From assembly GCA_963696505.1 (NCBI GenBank), contig CAVOKN010000013.1:62001-126000 (forward strand): a stretch of DNA of 64,000 nucleotides. The letters run 5' to 3'. The position numbers were made by a program, and so were the translations under genes. Source of the stretch: CAVOKN01 sp963696505. Its GTDB lineage: Bacteria; Pseudomonadota; Gammaproteobacteria; Burkholderiales; Rhodocyclaceae. Positions 18,248 through 27,300 of this stretch are shown here, in pieces (position 1 is the first letter of the stretch; every line of letters begins with the position of its first letter). A model generated the notes under the pieces. The model had not been told where the DNA came from. It saw only the letters and a list, made by a program, of their open reading frames with translations, and made no database searches.

Positions 18248-18337
18248 CTAGAATCCAAGAATTTGTCCGGCATGGGAGGCAAAGCTCGCCGCCAGCACCA
18301 GGCTGACCAGGACGGTGACATGGATCAGGGTTTTCAT
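18248..18337 (-). CDS. 29-residue membrane peptide translationally coupled to nirJ
   Basis: The peptide starts MKTLIHVTVLVSLVLAASFA and ends SHAGQILGF. It has one hydrophobic helix (residues 4-20) with a lysine at position 2 and a short polar tail. Its ATG overlaps the nirJ TGA as ATGA (18334-18337), and nirN begins within a few bases of its stop, so the spacing argues for real translation inside the nir operon. I do not recognise the family. Possibilities are a membrane anchor or assembly peptide for the heme d1 enzymes, a leader peptide, or a coupling ORF. Confidence 0.55.
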   Translation of the reverse strand: MKTLIHVTVLVSLVLAASFASHAGQILGF

Positions 18338-19533
18338 GGTGCTTTGGCCTCCTCCAGGAAGATGGTCTTGCGGCCCGCCACGGGCGAAGCCGCCTCTACG
18401 CCGATCTCGGCGTCGTCGAGATAACAGCCGGGATCCTCGGCCCAGGGGTCGCCGGTGAGCTGCTGGGCGCGCACCCGGGTGTTGCCACCGCAGATGTCGA
18501 AGTGGGCGCAGGCGGCGCAGCGCCCCTTGACCCGCCGCGGGCTGGCCTTGAGGCCGGCCATTAGCGGGTCGGAGGTATCCATCCAGATTTCCGAGAACGG
18601 CCGCTGCCGCACGTTGCCCAGGCTGTGGTGCCACCACATGGTGTCGGGATGGACGTTGCCCAGGTTGTCGATGTTGGCGACATTGACGCCCGAGCTGTTA
18701 CCACCCCACTGCGCCAGTTTGGCGCGGATGTGGTCCGCGCGCGCGGGAAATCGTCGCCGCACCCAATGCAGGAAATACACCCCGTCGGCATCGTTGTTGC
18801 CGGTGGTGAATTCCTTGGCCGCGCCCCGCTCCACCTGCGACCAGCAGGTATCGAACAGCAGATCCATGGCGTCCCGCGTCATGCGGTGTTGGGCGTCGTC
18901 CTTGCGGTTCTTGTTGCCGCGGCCGGCGTAGTTGAGGTGGGAGAAGTAGAAGCGGGCTATGCGCTCCACATCGACGAGGTCGAGCAGCGCCGGCAGATCC
19001 TGGTGATTGTCGCGAGTCAGGGTGAAGCGCACGCCGACCTTCAGCCCGCGGTCGCGGCACAGGCGGATGCCGGCGAGCGAGGCATCGAAGGCGCCGGCCT
19101 TGCGGCGGAACTTGTCGTGCGTTTCGCGGGTGCCGTCGAGACTCACGCCCACGTAGTCGAAGTCGATCGCCGCGATGCGCTCGATGTTCTCCTCGCCGAT
19201 CAGCGTGCCGTTGGACGAGAGCGCGACGTAGAACCCCATGTCCTTGGCGCGGCGGGCTATGTCGAAGATGTCGGAGCGCAGCAGCGGCTCACCGCCGGAG
19301 AGGATCAGCACCGGCACGCGGAAGCGCTTCAGGTCGTCCATCACCCCGGAGACCTCCGCAGTACTCAGCTCGCCGGCAAAGTCCTTGTCGGCGGAGATGG
19401 AGTAGCAGTGCTTGCAGGTGAGGTTGCAGCGGCGGATCAGGTTCCAGATCACAACCGGCGCCGGCGGACGGCGCACCGGCCCGAGCGCAGTGGGCCGGGC
19501 GACTTCGTGCATGAACTGGGTGATTCGGAACAT
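18334..19533 (-). CDS. nirJ: radical SAM heme d1 biosynthesis protein NirJ
   Basis: A 399-residue radical SAM enzyme that removes the propionate side chains of the tetrapyrrole and introduces the oxo groups that define heme d1. The cluster motif CNLTCKHC (~residues 36-43) binds the [4Fe-4S] that cleaves SAM, followed by SGGEPLL (~79-85). The C-terminal SPASM-like region contains CAACAHFDICGG and a final PGCY, for a second cluster. Start at ATG 19533 gives the usual NirJ N-terminus (MFRITQFMHE). A perfect FNR-type palindrome lies 57 bp upstream (19590-19603). It is followed with a 4-nt overlap by the 29-codon ORF and then nirN. Confidence 0.95.
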   Translation of the reverse strand: MFRITQFMHEVARPTALGPVRRPPAPVVIWNLIRRCNLTCKHCYSISADKDFAGELSTAEVSGVMDDLKRFRVPVLILSGGEPLLRSDIFDIARRAKDMGFYVALSSNGTLIGEENIERIAAIDFDYVGVSLDGTRETHDKFRRKAGAFDASLAGIRLCRDRGLKVGVRFTLTRDNHQDLPALLDLVDVERIARFYFSHLNYAGRGNKNRKDDAQHRMTRDAMDLLFDTCWSQVERGAAKEFTTGNNDADGVYFLHWVRRRFPARADHIRAKLAQWGGNSSGVNVANIDNLGNVHPDTMWWHHSLGNVRQRPFSEIWMDTSDPLMAGLKASPRRVKGRCAACAHFDICGGNTRVRAQQLTGDPWAEDPGCYLDDAEIGVEAASPVAGRKTIFLEEAKAP

Positions 19534-19589
19534 GGACGGGGGTGTGATTTTCGAGCCGCCACGCTATCCCATCGCCCCCCGCAATGGCC

Positions 19590-19603
19590 TTGACTTGTAT
19601 CAA
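19590..19603. promoter_or_regulatory. FNR/DNR-type operator between nirJ and the HD-GYP gene
   Basis: TTGACttgtATCAA matches the Crp/FNR-family consensus TTGAT-N4-ATCAA with the NNR/DNR-like TTGAC half. It is 57 bp upstream of nirJ and 144 bp upstream of the divergent HD-GYP gene, consistent with anaerobic or NO-dependent activation of nirJ and possibly both genes. Confidence 0.75.
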
Positions 19604-19746
19604 CGCGCGCCGCGCCACAAACCCACAGTTACGTCATGTTCTTTGCGCGATTGCGACAGTCCTTTCTCCAACACCTTGTAAGCGCATGAATTCCGTTGAT
19701 AGCGTAATAGATCTGATACAAAATGAGGGTGAGAGGAATTATCAAT

Positions 19747-20868
19747 ATGAAAAACTTCCAGCTTCTCGCCAGCGCCCTGAACCACCATGCACCGTTCTCG
19801 TCGAAGCTGAAGAGCCTGCACGCGAGCCTCGCCCAGCGCTTCCACGAGGTGGACCGGATCGCGGTCGCGCTCTACGACCCCAAGACGGACACCCTCAAGA
19901 CCTTTGCCCATTCCAGCGGTGGTGCAGCGCCGCTGTCGGCCTATCAGGCGAAACTGGCGGACACCCCGTCCCTCAAACGCCTCGCCGATACCCGAAGCTC
20001 GCGAGTGATTCCGGATCTGGCCGAGATCGCCCACAGCAACTCCGAGCACTCGCGCCGCATCACCGCCGAGGGCTACCGCTCCAGTTACACCATGCCGATG
20101 TTCCTCGAGGGCGAGCTGATCGGCTTCCTGTTCTTCGACTCCTACCGTCCAGGCGCCTTCGGCGACGCGCTGGTGCATTACCTCGACATGTTCGGACACC
20201 TCGTGTCGCTGGTGATCATCAACGAACTGACCGCCCTCAACACCTTGGTGGGATCGGTGCAGGTCGCGCGCAGCTTCACCCACCTGCGCGACGTGGAAAC
20301 CCTCGCCCACCTCGACCGCATGGCACGCTATGCCCGCATCATCGCCACCGACCTGGCCGGCCGCTTCGGCTTCGACGACGAATTCGTCGAACACGTGTTC
20401 CTGTTCGCCCCGCTCCACGACATCGGCAAGATCGGCGTGCCCGACTCGGTGCTGATGAAGCCCGGCGCCCTCGACGCCGAGGAGCAGCGGGTGATGAAGA
20501 GCCACGTCGTCAAGGGGCGCGAGATGGTGGACCGCATCGTTCGGGACTTCGGCCTGCAATCCGTGCGCCATGTCGACATCCTGCGCAACATCGTCGAGTA
20601 TCACCACGAGGCAGTGGACGGCAGCGGCTACCCCAAGGGGCTGCGCGGCGAGCAGATTCCGATCGAGACCCGCATCATCGTGGTGGCCGACGTATTCGAC
20701 GCCCTGACCAGCCGCCGCCCGTACAAACCCGCCTGGAGCAACGAACGGGCCTTCACCCATCTGCGCAGCCTGGCAGGCGTCAAGGTCGATGCCGATTGCG
20801 TCGTGGCGCTGGAGCGCAACCGTCCCGCGGTGGAGGAGATTCAGGCCCGTTTCCGGGAAGCCGCCTGA
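19747..20868 (+). CDS. GAF/HD-GYP domain cyclic-di-GMP phosphodiesterase
   Basis: A 373-residue cytosolic protein. Residues ~1-170 form a GAF-like sensor domain, followed by an HD-GYP domain (~180-370). The catalytic HD is in APLHDIGKIGVPD (~224) and the GYP motif is complete in HHEAVDGSGYPKG (~286-298), so hydrolysis of c-di-GMP is expected. The start ATG 19747 (MKNFQLL) has an AGAGGA ribosome binding site about 10 nt upstream; an earlier in-frame start at 19723 is possible. It lies on the opposite strand to, and inside, the heme d1 cluster: divergent from nirJ across an FNR-type site and convergent with nirH 4 bp away. Its input signal is unknown. Confidence 0.85.
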   Translation: MKNFQLLASALNHHAPFSSKLKSLHASLAQRFHEVDRIAVALYDPKTDTLKTFAHSSGGAAPLSAYQAKLADTPSLKRLADTRSSRVIPDLAEIAHSNSEHSRRITAEGYRSSYTMPMFLEGELIGFLFFDSYRPGAFGDALVHYLDMFGHLVSLVIINELTALNTLVGSVQVARSFTHLRDVETLAHLDRMARYARIIATDLAGRFGFDDEFVEHVFLFAPLHDIGKIGVPDSVLMKPGALDAEEQRVMKSHVVKGREMVDRIVRDFGLQSVRHVDILRNIVEYHHEAVDGSGYPKGLRGEQIPIETRIIVVADVFDALTSRRPYKPAWSNERAFTHLRSLAGVKVDADCVVALERNRPAVEEIQARFREAA

Positions 20869-20872
20869 AGGA

Positions 20873-21346
20873 TCACTCGGCGATGCGCAAGCCGCTCTTC
20901 TTCAGTATGCGGCTGCTGTAGAGCACGTCGCAATCGCGGCAGGCATCGCCCAGGAGTTGCTCGATCTGCTTCGCCTTGGCCTCGACCTCGGCCCGGCTGC
21001 GGCCGTGGATCATCGCGAACAGGTTGTAGGGCCACTGCGGCAGCCGCCGCGGCCGGCGGTAGCAGTGGGTGACGAATTCCAGCGACCCCACCGCCGCGCC
21101 CAGTTCATCCACCCGCTCGTCCACGACATCCCATACCGACATTCCGTTCGCCGTGTACCCGAGAGCATAGTGGTTGGGCACGGCGCCGATGCGCCGGATG
21201 ATGCCCGCATCGAGCATGGCCCGCAGGCGCCGCATCACCTCCTCCGGCGCCAGTCCCAACTGCTCCGCCAACGCATGATAAGGCCGCGCCACCAGCGGCA
21301 GGCCCGACTGCGTGGCAACGATCAGCCGCCGGTCAACATCGTCCAT
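20873..21346 (-). CDS. nirH: siroheme decarboxylase subunit NirH (heme d1 synthesis)
   Basis: A 157-residue AsnC/Lrp-like protein of the NirD/L/G/H family, which together decarboxylate siroheme to didecarboxysiroheme in the cytoplasm. The N-terminal helix-turn-helix-like half (residues ~1-60) carries RPYHALAEQLGL. The C-terminal half has the family signature CYRRPRRLPQWPYNLFAMIHGRS (~95-117), with its conserved Arg/His residues. It most resembles the NirL/NirH type (CYRR...MIHG), distinguishing it from the NirD/NirG type (HNYRREHRLN). It follows nirG after 23 nt and ends 4 bp from the convergent HD-GYP gene. Confidence 0.87.
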   Translation of the reverse strand: MDDVDRRLIVATQSGLPLVARPYHALAEQLGLAPEEVMRRLRAMLDAGIIRRIGAVPNHYALGYTANGMSVWDVVDERVDELGAAVGSLEFVTHCYRRPRRLPQWPYNLFAMIHGRSRAEVEAKAKQIEQLLGDACRDCDVLYSSRILKKSGLRIAE

Positions 21347-21369
21347 CGATCCGCCTCAATCCTCGATCC

Positions 21370-21831
21370 TCAAACAGCCAGCTTCATCCCGACGAAGTAT
21401 TCCCGCTCCTTGGGGAACGCGAACGCCGGCAGCCCGGCTTCGGTCTCGATTCGTGAAATGGCGGCCGCTATGCCCTGGGGCGTTTCAGTCGCCAGCACGA
21501 ACCACATGTTGAGACGGTGCTCGCGCCGGTAGTTGTGGGCAACCTCCGGCAGGGCGTTCACGACGGCGGCCACCCGCTCGAAGTCCGCCTCGGGAACCGC
21601 AAGCGCGGCGAGAACGAAGCGACCGCCGATGCGCTCGATCTGGAACATCGGTCCGAAGCGGGTGAGGACGCGCGCCTCCAACAGCCGCTCGATGCGGGCA
21701 ATGACATCCGCCTCACTCAGTCCGAGGCGCTCGCCCACCGTCCGGTAGGGTTCGTCGCAGATCGGGAAGCCGCCTTGAAGGGCGTTTATCAGGGCACGGT
21801 CGGTGTCGTCGAGACGAGACGCCTCAGGCAT
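21370..21831 (-). CDS. nirG: siroheme decarboxylase subunit NirG (heme d1 synthesis)
   Basis: A 153-residue member of the NirD/L/G/H family. An N-terminal helix-turn-helix-like region contains EPYRTVGERLGLSEADV (~26-42), and the active-site-type segment is AHNYRREHRLNMWFVLA (~97-113). The HNYxREHRLNxWFV signature is shared with the first half of the NirDL fusion and defines the D/G type. It overlaps the end of nirDL by 8 bp, indicating coupled translation. Expected to pair with NirH in the decarboxylase complex. Confidence 0.87.
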   Translation of the reverse strand: MPEASRLDDTDRALINALQGGFPICDEPYRTVGERLGLSEADVIARIERLLEARVLTRFGPMFQIERIGGRFVLAALAVPEADFERVAAVVNALPEVAHNYRREHRLNMWFVLATETPQGIAAAISRIETEAGLPAFAFPKEREYFVGMKLAV

Positions 21832-22876
21832 GGCCTGCCGCCGCGCCCGGTGCGTCGAAGTAGCGCGCGCCCTGCTGCTTGAAGCGGCGGCGGCTGAACA
21901 GCACGGCGTTGGAAAAGGCGTGCAGATCGTGGCGGTCGCGCAGCGCGTTGATCGTCTGCTCCACCTCCAGCCGGTTGCGCCCGTGGATCATGCAGAACAG
22001 GTTGTAGCCCCATTGCGGCAGATGGCGCCGGCGGCGATAGCACAGCGTGACCTGCGGCTCGCCGGCGAGCCGCACGCCCAGGGCCGACACGGCCTCCTCC
22101 GGGACGTCCCACACCACCATGGCGTTGGCATTGAAGCCGAGTTCCCGGTGGCGCACCACGACGCCGAAGCGCTTGACCACCCCCGCGGCTAGCCAGCGTG
22201 CGACGAACGCCAGCGCCTCGTCCTCGTGCATTCCGGCGCGCATCGCGAGCCGGGCGAAGGGGCGCGGCACCAGGTCGAGACCGCCCTGCAGCGCCGCCAT
22301 CAGCCGCTGTTCCTGCTGCGTCGGACGATACGCCTCGGCCACGGCAACGCCACGCGCGGACTTGCGCGCAGGGATCGCGGCAAGATCGAAGCCGAGATCG
22401 ATGTGAAATTCCTCCAGCAGCGGCAAGCTCAGCACCTCGCAATCGGTGTCGCGCTCGATGCCGCGCAGCACCTCGTCGAGGCGGACGGAATCGGCGGCGG
22501 TGGCGACGAACCACAGGTTGAGCCGGTGCTCGCGCTCGTAATTGTGATTCACCTCGGCGCGAGTGTTGACCAGCGCGGCGATGCGCTCCATTTCGCCGGC
22601 GGGAGCCGCCAGCGCCGCCAGCGTTGACGCCCCGACGCGGCGCGGCGCGAACACCGCGCCCACGCGGCTGACGCTGCCCTCGGCGGTGAGCTTGCGCAGC
22701 AGCGCGAGCACCGACTCTTCATCGCAGTCCAGCGCCTCGGCAATGGCGCGGAAGGGCTGCACCACCAGCGGAAAGCCCCGCTGGTATTCGTTGAGCAAAC
22801 GGAACTCGAGTTGCTCGCAACGCAGGTCGGTGCGCCGGGACGCGTTGCCGGGCGGCGGCAGGTCTTCTCTTTTCAT
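21824..22876 (-). CDS. nirDL: fused siroheme decarboxylase NirDL
   Basis: A 350-residue protein in which a NirD-type half (~1-165, with NHNYEREHRLNLWFVA) is joined to a NirL-type half (~185-340, with LCYRRRRHLPQWGYNLFCMIHGR). Each half has the AsnC-like fold. NirDL fusions are known in Thiobacillus and other betaproteobacteria, while Pseudomonas has separate nirD and nirL. Start ATG 22876 (MKREDLPPPG) lies 1 nt after the nirF stop. The longer open frame upstream overlaps nirF and is rejected. It catalyses removal of two acetate carboxyls of siroheme on the way to heme d1. Confidence 0.9.
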   Translation of the reverse strand: MKREDLPPPGNASRRTDLRCEQLEFRLLNEYQRGFPLVVQPFRAIAEALDCDEESVLALLRKLTAEGSVSRVGAVFAPRRVGASTLAALAAPAGEMERIAALVNTRAEVNHNYEREHRLNLWFVATAADSVRLDEVLRGIERDTDCEVLSLPLLEEFHIDLGFDLAAIPARKSARGVAVAEAYRPTQQEQRLMAALQGGLDLVPRPFARLAMRAGMHEDEALAFVARWLAAGVVKRFGVVVRHRELGFNANAMVVWDVPEEAVSALGVRLAGEPQVTLCYRRRRHLPQWGYNLFCMIHGRNRLEVEQTINALRDRHDLHAFSNAVLFSRRRFKQQGARYFDAPGAAAGHA

Positions 22877-22877
22877 C

Positions 22878-24053
22878 TCAGAATCCGATGCGTGCGGCAC
22901 GCGCGGTGAAGAAAATGCCCGAGGGCGAATCGGCGGCAATCTCGCCGATGCGCGCGAAGTTCGCCGTGTCGTGGATGCTGACTTTGTGGTCGTCCCGCGC
23001 CGATATCCAGACATGCTCGCCGCGCGGCGTGAACTCCATGTGCAGCACCGCCTTGCCGGGCTGGAGGGTCTGCACCACCTTGTTCTCCAGTGTGTCGATC
23101 ACCTGCACCCAGCCGTTGTCCGGAAAGGCGAAATTGACCCACACCTGGCGCCCGTCGGGCCTGGCCATGACGAATACCGGCTGGCCCTTGACCGCGATGC
23201 GGCCCGCCTCCTGCCAGGTGGTCGTATCGACGACCAGCACCTCGTTGCGCCCCACCGCCGGCAGATAGGCATGGCGTCCCGCCAGCGACCAGCCGCGCAG
23301 GTGCGGCATCTTGAACACCGGCAGCTTCTCCTGGCCGCGGCCATAGCCGGAAAGAATGCGCCGCGCGCCCTGCTCGGGCCGCCACAGGTCCACCAGCGCG
23401 ACGCCGTCCTCGCCGAACAGTCCGGCGAGGAAATAGCGCCCGTCCGGCGTCACCAGGCCGTCGTAGGGCTGGGCGCCGACGTCGCGGAACTTGGTGATCT
23501 TCGGCGCGCGGGGATCGGCCAGATCGGCGATCCAGATCTCGCCGGCGTCGAACAGGGCGTACACGAACTCGTTGCCCGGCGCGTCCGCCAGCCCCACCAC
23601 CTTGGAGCGCTTGCCTTCCGCGCCGTAGGTCGAGGGCACGTCCGCCAGCTGTTCCAGGGTCTCGGCATCGAACACCTTGATGCCGCCCGGATCGTAGTTC
23701 TGTGCCACCACCAGGCGCCCATCCTGGGAAATGGACCCACCGATGGCGTTGCCCGCCTGCACCACGCGCTTCACCAACTGCTGCGTCAGCAGGTCGATCT
23801 TGCTCAGGCCACCGTCGCGCCCAAAGACGTAGGCGTAGCGCCCATCGCGGGAGAACACGCAGTGGGCGTGCGACAGGTCGCCCAGGCCCGCCACCTGCCC
23901 GATGCGGCTGCGCCGGCTGGTGTCGACGATGGAGACGCGCCCCGTGGCACGCTCGATCACCACCCCCAGGTCGCCCGTGCCGCGCAGCGCCGGCGCGGCA
24001 GCGCAGCCGCTCAGCAGCGTAGCGACCGCACAAATAAAGATCAGTCTGCTCAC
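22878..24053 (-). CDS. nirF: NirF, heme d1 biosynthesis lipoprotein
   Basis: A 391-residue beta-propeller protein homologous to the d1 domain of NirS but without a heme c domain. The GTG at 24053 gives a short basic N-terminus, a hydrophobic stretch and a lipobox LLSGC near residue 15, so the mature protein should be anchored on the periplasmic face. A strong ribosome binding site (GGGAGGA) is 7 nt upstream, which decides this start over the upstream ATG-like frame. Repeated blades include YVFGRDGGLSKIDLL and HVWISARDDHKVSIHD. NirF acts late in heme d1 synthesis with NirN and NirS. It heads the nirF-DL-G-H unit. Confidence 0.92.
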   Translation of the reverse strand: MSRLIFICAVATLLSGCAAAPALRGTGDLGVVIERATGRVSIVDTSRRSRIGQVAGLGDLSHAHCVFSRDGRYAYVFGRDGGLSKIDLLTQQLVKRVVQAGNAIGGSISQDGRLVVAQNYDPGGIKVFDAETLEQLADVPSTYGAEGKRSKVVGLADAPGNEFVYALFDAGEIWIADLADPRAPKITKFRDVGAQPYDGLVTPDGRYFLAGLFGEDGVALVDLWRPEQGARRILSGYGRGQEKLPVFKMPHLRGWSLAGRHAYLPAVGRNEVLVVDTTTWQEAGRIAVKGQPVFVMARPDGRQVWVNFAFPDNGWVQVIDTLENKVVQTLQPGKAVLHMEFTPRGEHVWISARDDHKVSIHDTANFARIGEIAADSPSGIFFTARAARIGF

Positions 24054-24102
24054 CCAAAATCCTCCCGCGGGCAAGTTTGCCCGGGAAGGCCGGGGCAGCA
24101 AC

Positions 24103-24116
24103 ACGATCTAAATCAA
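24103..24116. promoter_or_regulatory. FNR/DNR-like site upstream of nirF
   Basis: On the minus strand this reads TTGATttagATCGT: one perfect half-site and a second half with three of five bases matching. It is centred about 57 bp upstream of the nirF GTG, a plausible activator position. Weaker than the other four sites in the window. Confidence 0.5.
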
Positions 24117-24342
24117 GAATCGCCGGCATTGCTGCCCGGCTCGTAGGGGTCGAAGTCCGCGCACGACCGCCATCCGTTCAGGATTCGAACGCGAAATCCA
24201 TGCGCTGCTGGAGAGACGACAGAGGATGGGATAGCATGCCCGCAGAACACAGGAACCCGGCATCCCGGCCAATCGCGCACCCCGACCGAGATGCCGGCGG
24301 ACCGATCACGAATCACCCTATAACCGCTTGGATGGCTCTCCC

Positions 24343-27300
24343 GTGACTTCCGATCCGCGTCTGGAGGCGGCGGCGCTCGACGCCATGCGCGAGCTGATTG
24401 CCGTGCTCGACCCGCAGGGCACCATCGTCCTCGTCAACCGTGCCTGGCGCGAAGCAGCACTGAAGAACCAGGCACCGGCGCCGATCGTGGCAGGGACCGG
24501 CCTGAACTACCTGGATGTGTGCCTGCGAGCGGCGGAGGAAGGCGACCTGAGCGCGCGGCGATGCCATACCGGATTGCTGGCGGCCCTTCAGGGGGCGCAG
24601 CCTGAATTCGAGATCGAGTATCCCTGCCATTCGCCGACCGAGGAGCGGTGGTTCCTGCTGCGCGCGCTACCCCTGGGATCGGGCGGGCACGGCCTGCTGC
24701 TCCTGCACAGCGAAGTCACCGAACGCGAGCGGCTGGAGCGGGCGCTGCGCGGCGCCAACCGGGCACTGAGGATACGCAGCGAGTGCAGCCGCGTACTGCT
24801 GCAGGCGACCGAAGAGGGCGAGGCGCTGCGCAGGATGTGCCAAGTCATCGTCGATGTCGGCGGCTACCGGTTTGCGTGGGTCGGATTCCTCGCGCAGGAC
24901 GGTGCGATCCGCCCGGCGGCCCAGGCGGGCTGGGGCGAGGGCTATCTCGATTTTCTGGCAGTCGTCTTGTCGGCCGGCAAGCGCGGACACGGGCCCGCCG
25001 CCACCGCGATCCGCAACGGCAAACCCGCCGTGGTACGCGACATCCAGACCGATCCGAAATTCGCCCCCTGGCGCGCCGAGGCGCTGGCGCGCGGCTACGG
25101 ATCGTCCGTCGGCCTGCCGTTCTCGGCCGGCGGCGTCGCTGGGGCCTTGAGCCTGTGTGCCGCCGAGGCGCAGGCTTTCGGCGCGGAGGAAGTCGAACTG
25201 CTGCAGGAGCTGGCCAACGATCTGAGCATCGGCGTGGCGGGCCTGCGCGCCCGTGCCGAGCGGGATCGGGCCGAGGAAGCGCTCCGGCAGTCGGAGGAAA
25301 AATTCGTCAAGGTGTTTCGCTCGCTGCCCGATTTTGGCGCCATCTCGCGCCTTGCGGACGGCATGATCCTCGACGTGAGCGATGGATTCGTCGCATCCAT
25401 CGGATATGCGCGCGAGGAAGCGGTGGGCAGGACGACTCTGGATCTGGGACTGTGGCGCATGCCTGCACAGCGCGCGCAAGTCGCCGCGGCGCTGAGGACC
25501 GCGGGCGAGATCCACGGCATCGAGGTCGAGTACTGCCGCCGGGACGGCAGCACATCCGTCGGACTGATGTCCGCGAAGACGATGACCATCGACGGCGAGC
25601 CGTGCCTGCTCTCGATCGTCCATGACATTGCCGACCGCAAGCATGCCGAGGACGCACTGCTGCGCAGCGAGCGGCGCCTGCAGGCGATCGTTTCGAACCT
25701 GCCGCTGATCCTCTTCGGCCTCGACGCCGGCGGCGTGTTCACGCTGTCCGAGGGCAGGGGTCTGCAGGCCCTGGGCCTGCGGCCCGGCGAGGTCGTGGGA
25801 CGCTCCGCCCTGGAGATGTACCGCGGCTATCCCGACGTGGTGCAATCGCTGCGGCAGGGCCTCGCCGGCAGCGTCTCGCGCAGCATCCATAGATTGGGCG
25901 AGCTGACCTTCGATGTCCTGTACATGCCCGTAACCGACGGCCGCGGCGTCGTCACGGAACTGATCGGTGTCGCGGTGGACATCAGCGAGCGCATGCGTGC
26001 GGCCGAGGCAGTCGAGCACAGCGAGGAGAACCTGCGCGTCACGCTACGCAGCATCGGCGACGGCGTGATCACCACGGACGGCGACGGCCGCATCACGATG
26101 ATGAACCCGGTGGCGCAGGCCCATACCGGCTGGCTGGAGGCCGAGGCCCGCGGCCGCCCGCTCGCCGAAGTGTTCCGTATCGTCAACGAGGCGACGCGGG
26201 CCGAGGTGGAGAGCCCGGTCAAGCGCGTGCTGGCGGAGGGCACCGTGGTGGGGCTGGCGAACCATACGCTGCTGATCGACCGCCACGGCGTGGAACGTCC
26301 GATTGCCGACAGCGGCGCGCCGATCCGCCACACCCCCGACGGGCCGATCAGCGGCGTGGTGCTGGTGTTCAGCGACCAGTCTCACGATCGGCAGGTCCGG
26401 CAGCGCCTCGAAGAGCAGGAGGCCAAGTACCGCAGCCTGGTGGAGCAGGTTCCGGCGGTGATCTACCTCTCTGCCCTCGACGAGGGCAGCAGTTCCCTGT
26501 TCGTGAGTTCCCGCGTCGAGGACATGCTGGGCTTCACGGTGCAGGAATACGAAGGCGACCCGGAACTCTGGCTGCGCTCCATCCATCATGACGACCGGGA
26601 AGCCGTGCGGGCGCGGATCGAACTGACGCGGACCACCGGCCAAGCCTTCGCCGCCGAATACCGCCTGTTCGACAAGCACGGCCGCGAGCACTGGGTCTCG
26701 GACCGCGCGGTGATGGTGTACGACGGCGCCGAGCGCCCTGCCTTCCTCCAGGGGCTGATGTTCGACATCACCGATCGCAAGCACGCCGAGCAGGAAATCG
26801 CGCGGCTCAACGACCACCTGGAACAGCGCGTGGAAGAGCGCACCGCCGATCTCGCGGCGGCGGTACGGGAGCTGGAATCGTTCTCCTACTCGGTTTCCCA
26901 CGACCTGCGCGCCCCGCTGCGGGCGATCAACGGCTATTCGAGCCTGCTCAGCGAGTCGGAGGGCGAAGCCCTCGGCGACGAGGGCAAGTCCCTGCTCCAG
27001 CGCGTGATCGCCAACACCCTCAAGATGGAGCGGCTGATCGACGACATCCTCCACTACTCCCGCGCCGGCCGGCAGCCCTTCGAACCCGGCGAAGTCCGTC
27101 TCGATGACCTGGTGCGCACCGTTGCCCGCGAACTTTCCGAGGGCTACCCGACTGCGAAGCTCGTCACCCACCCGCTGCCGCCAGTGAATGGGGATCAGAC
27201 GATGCTGCGGCAGATCTTCGCCAACCTGATCGGCAACGCCCTCAAGTTTTCGGCCGGCCGCGAGCGCCCCCTGATCGAAATCGGCACCCTCGACCGGGAC

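Noticed and set aside
16336..18306. 656-codon plus-strand frame opposite nirN
   Set aside because: nirN has heme and propeller motifs on the other strand; the plus frame has none and spans the intergenic palindrome.
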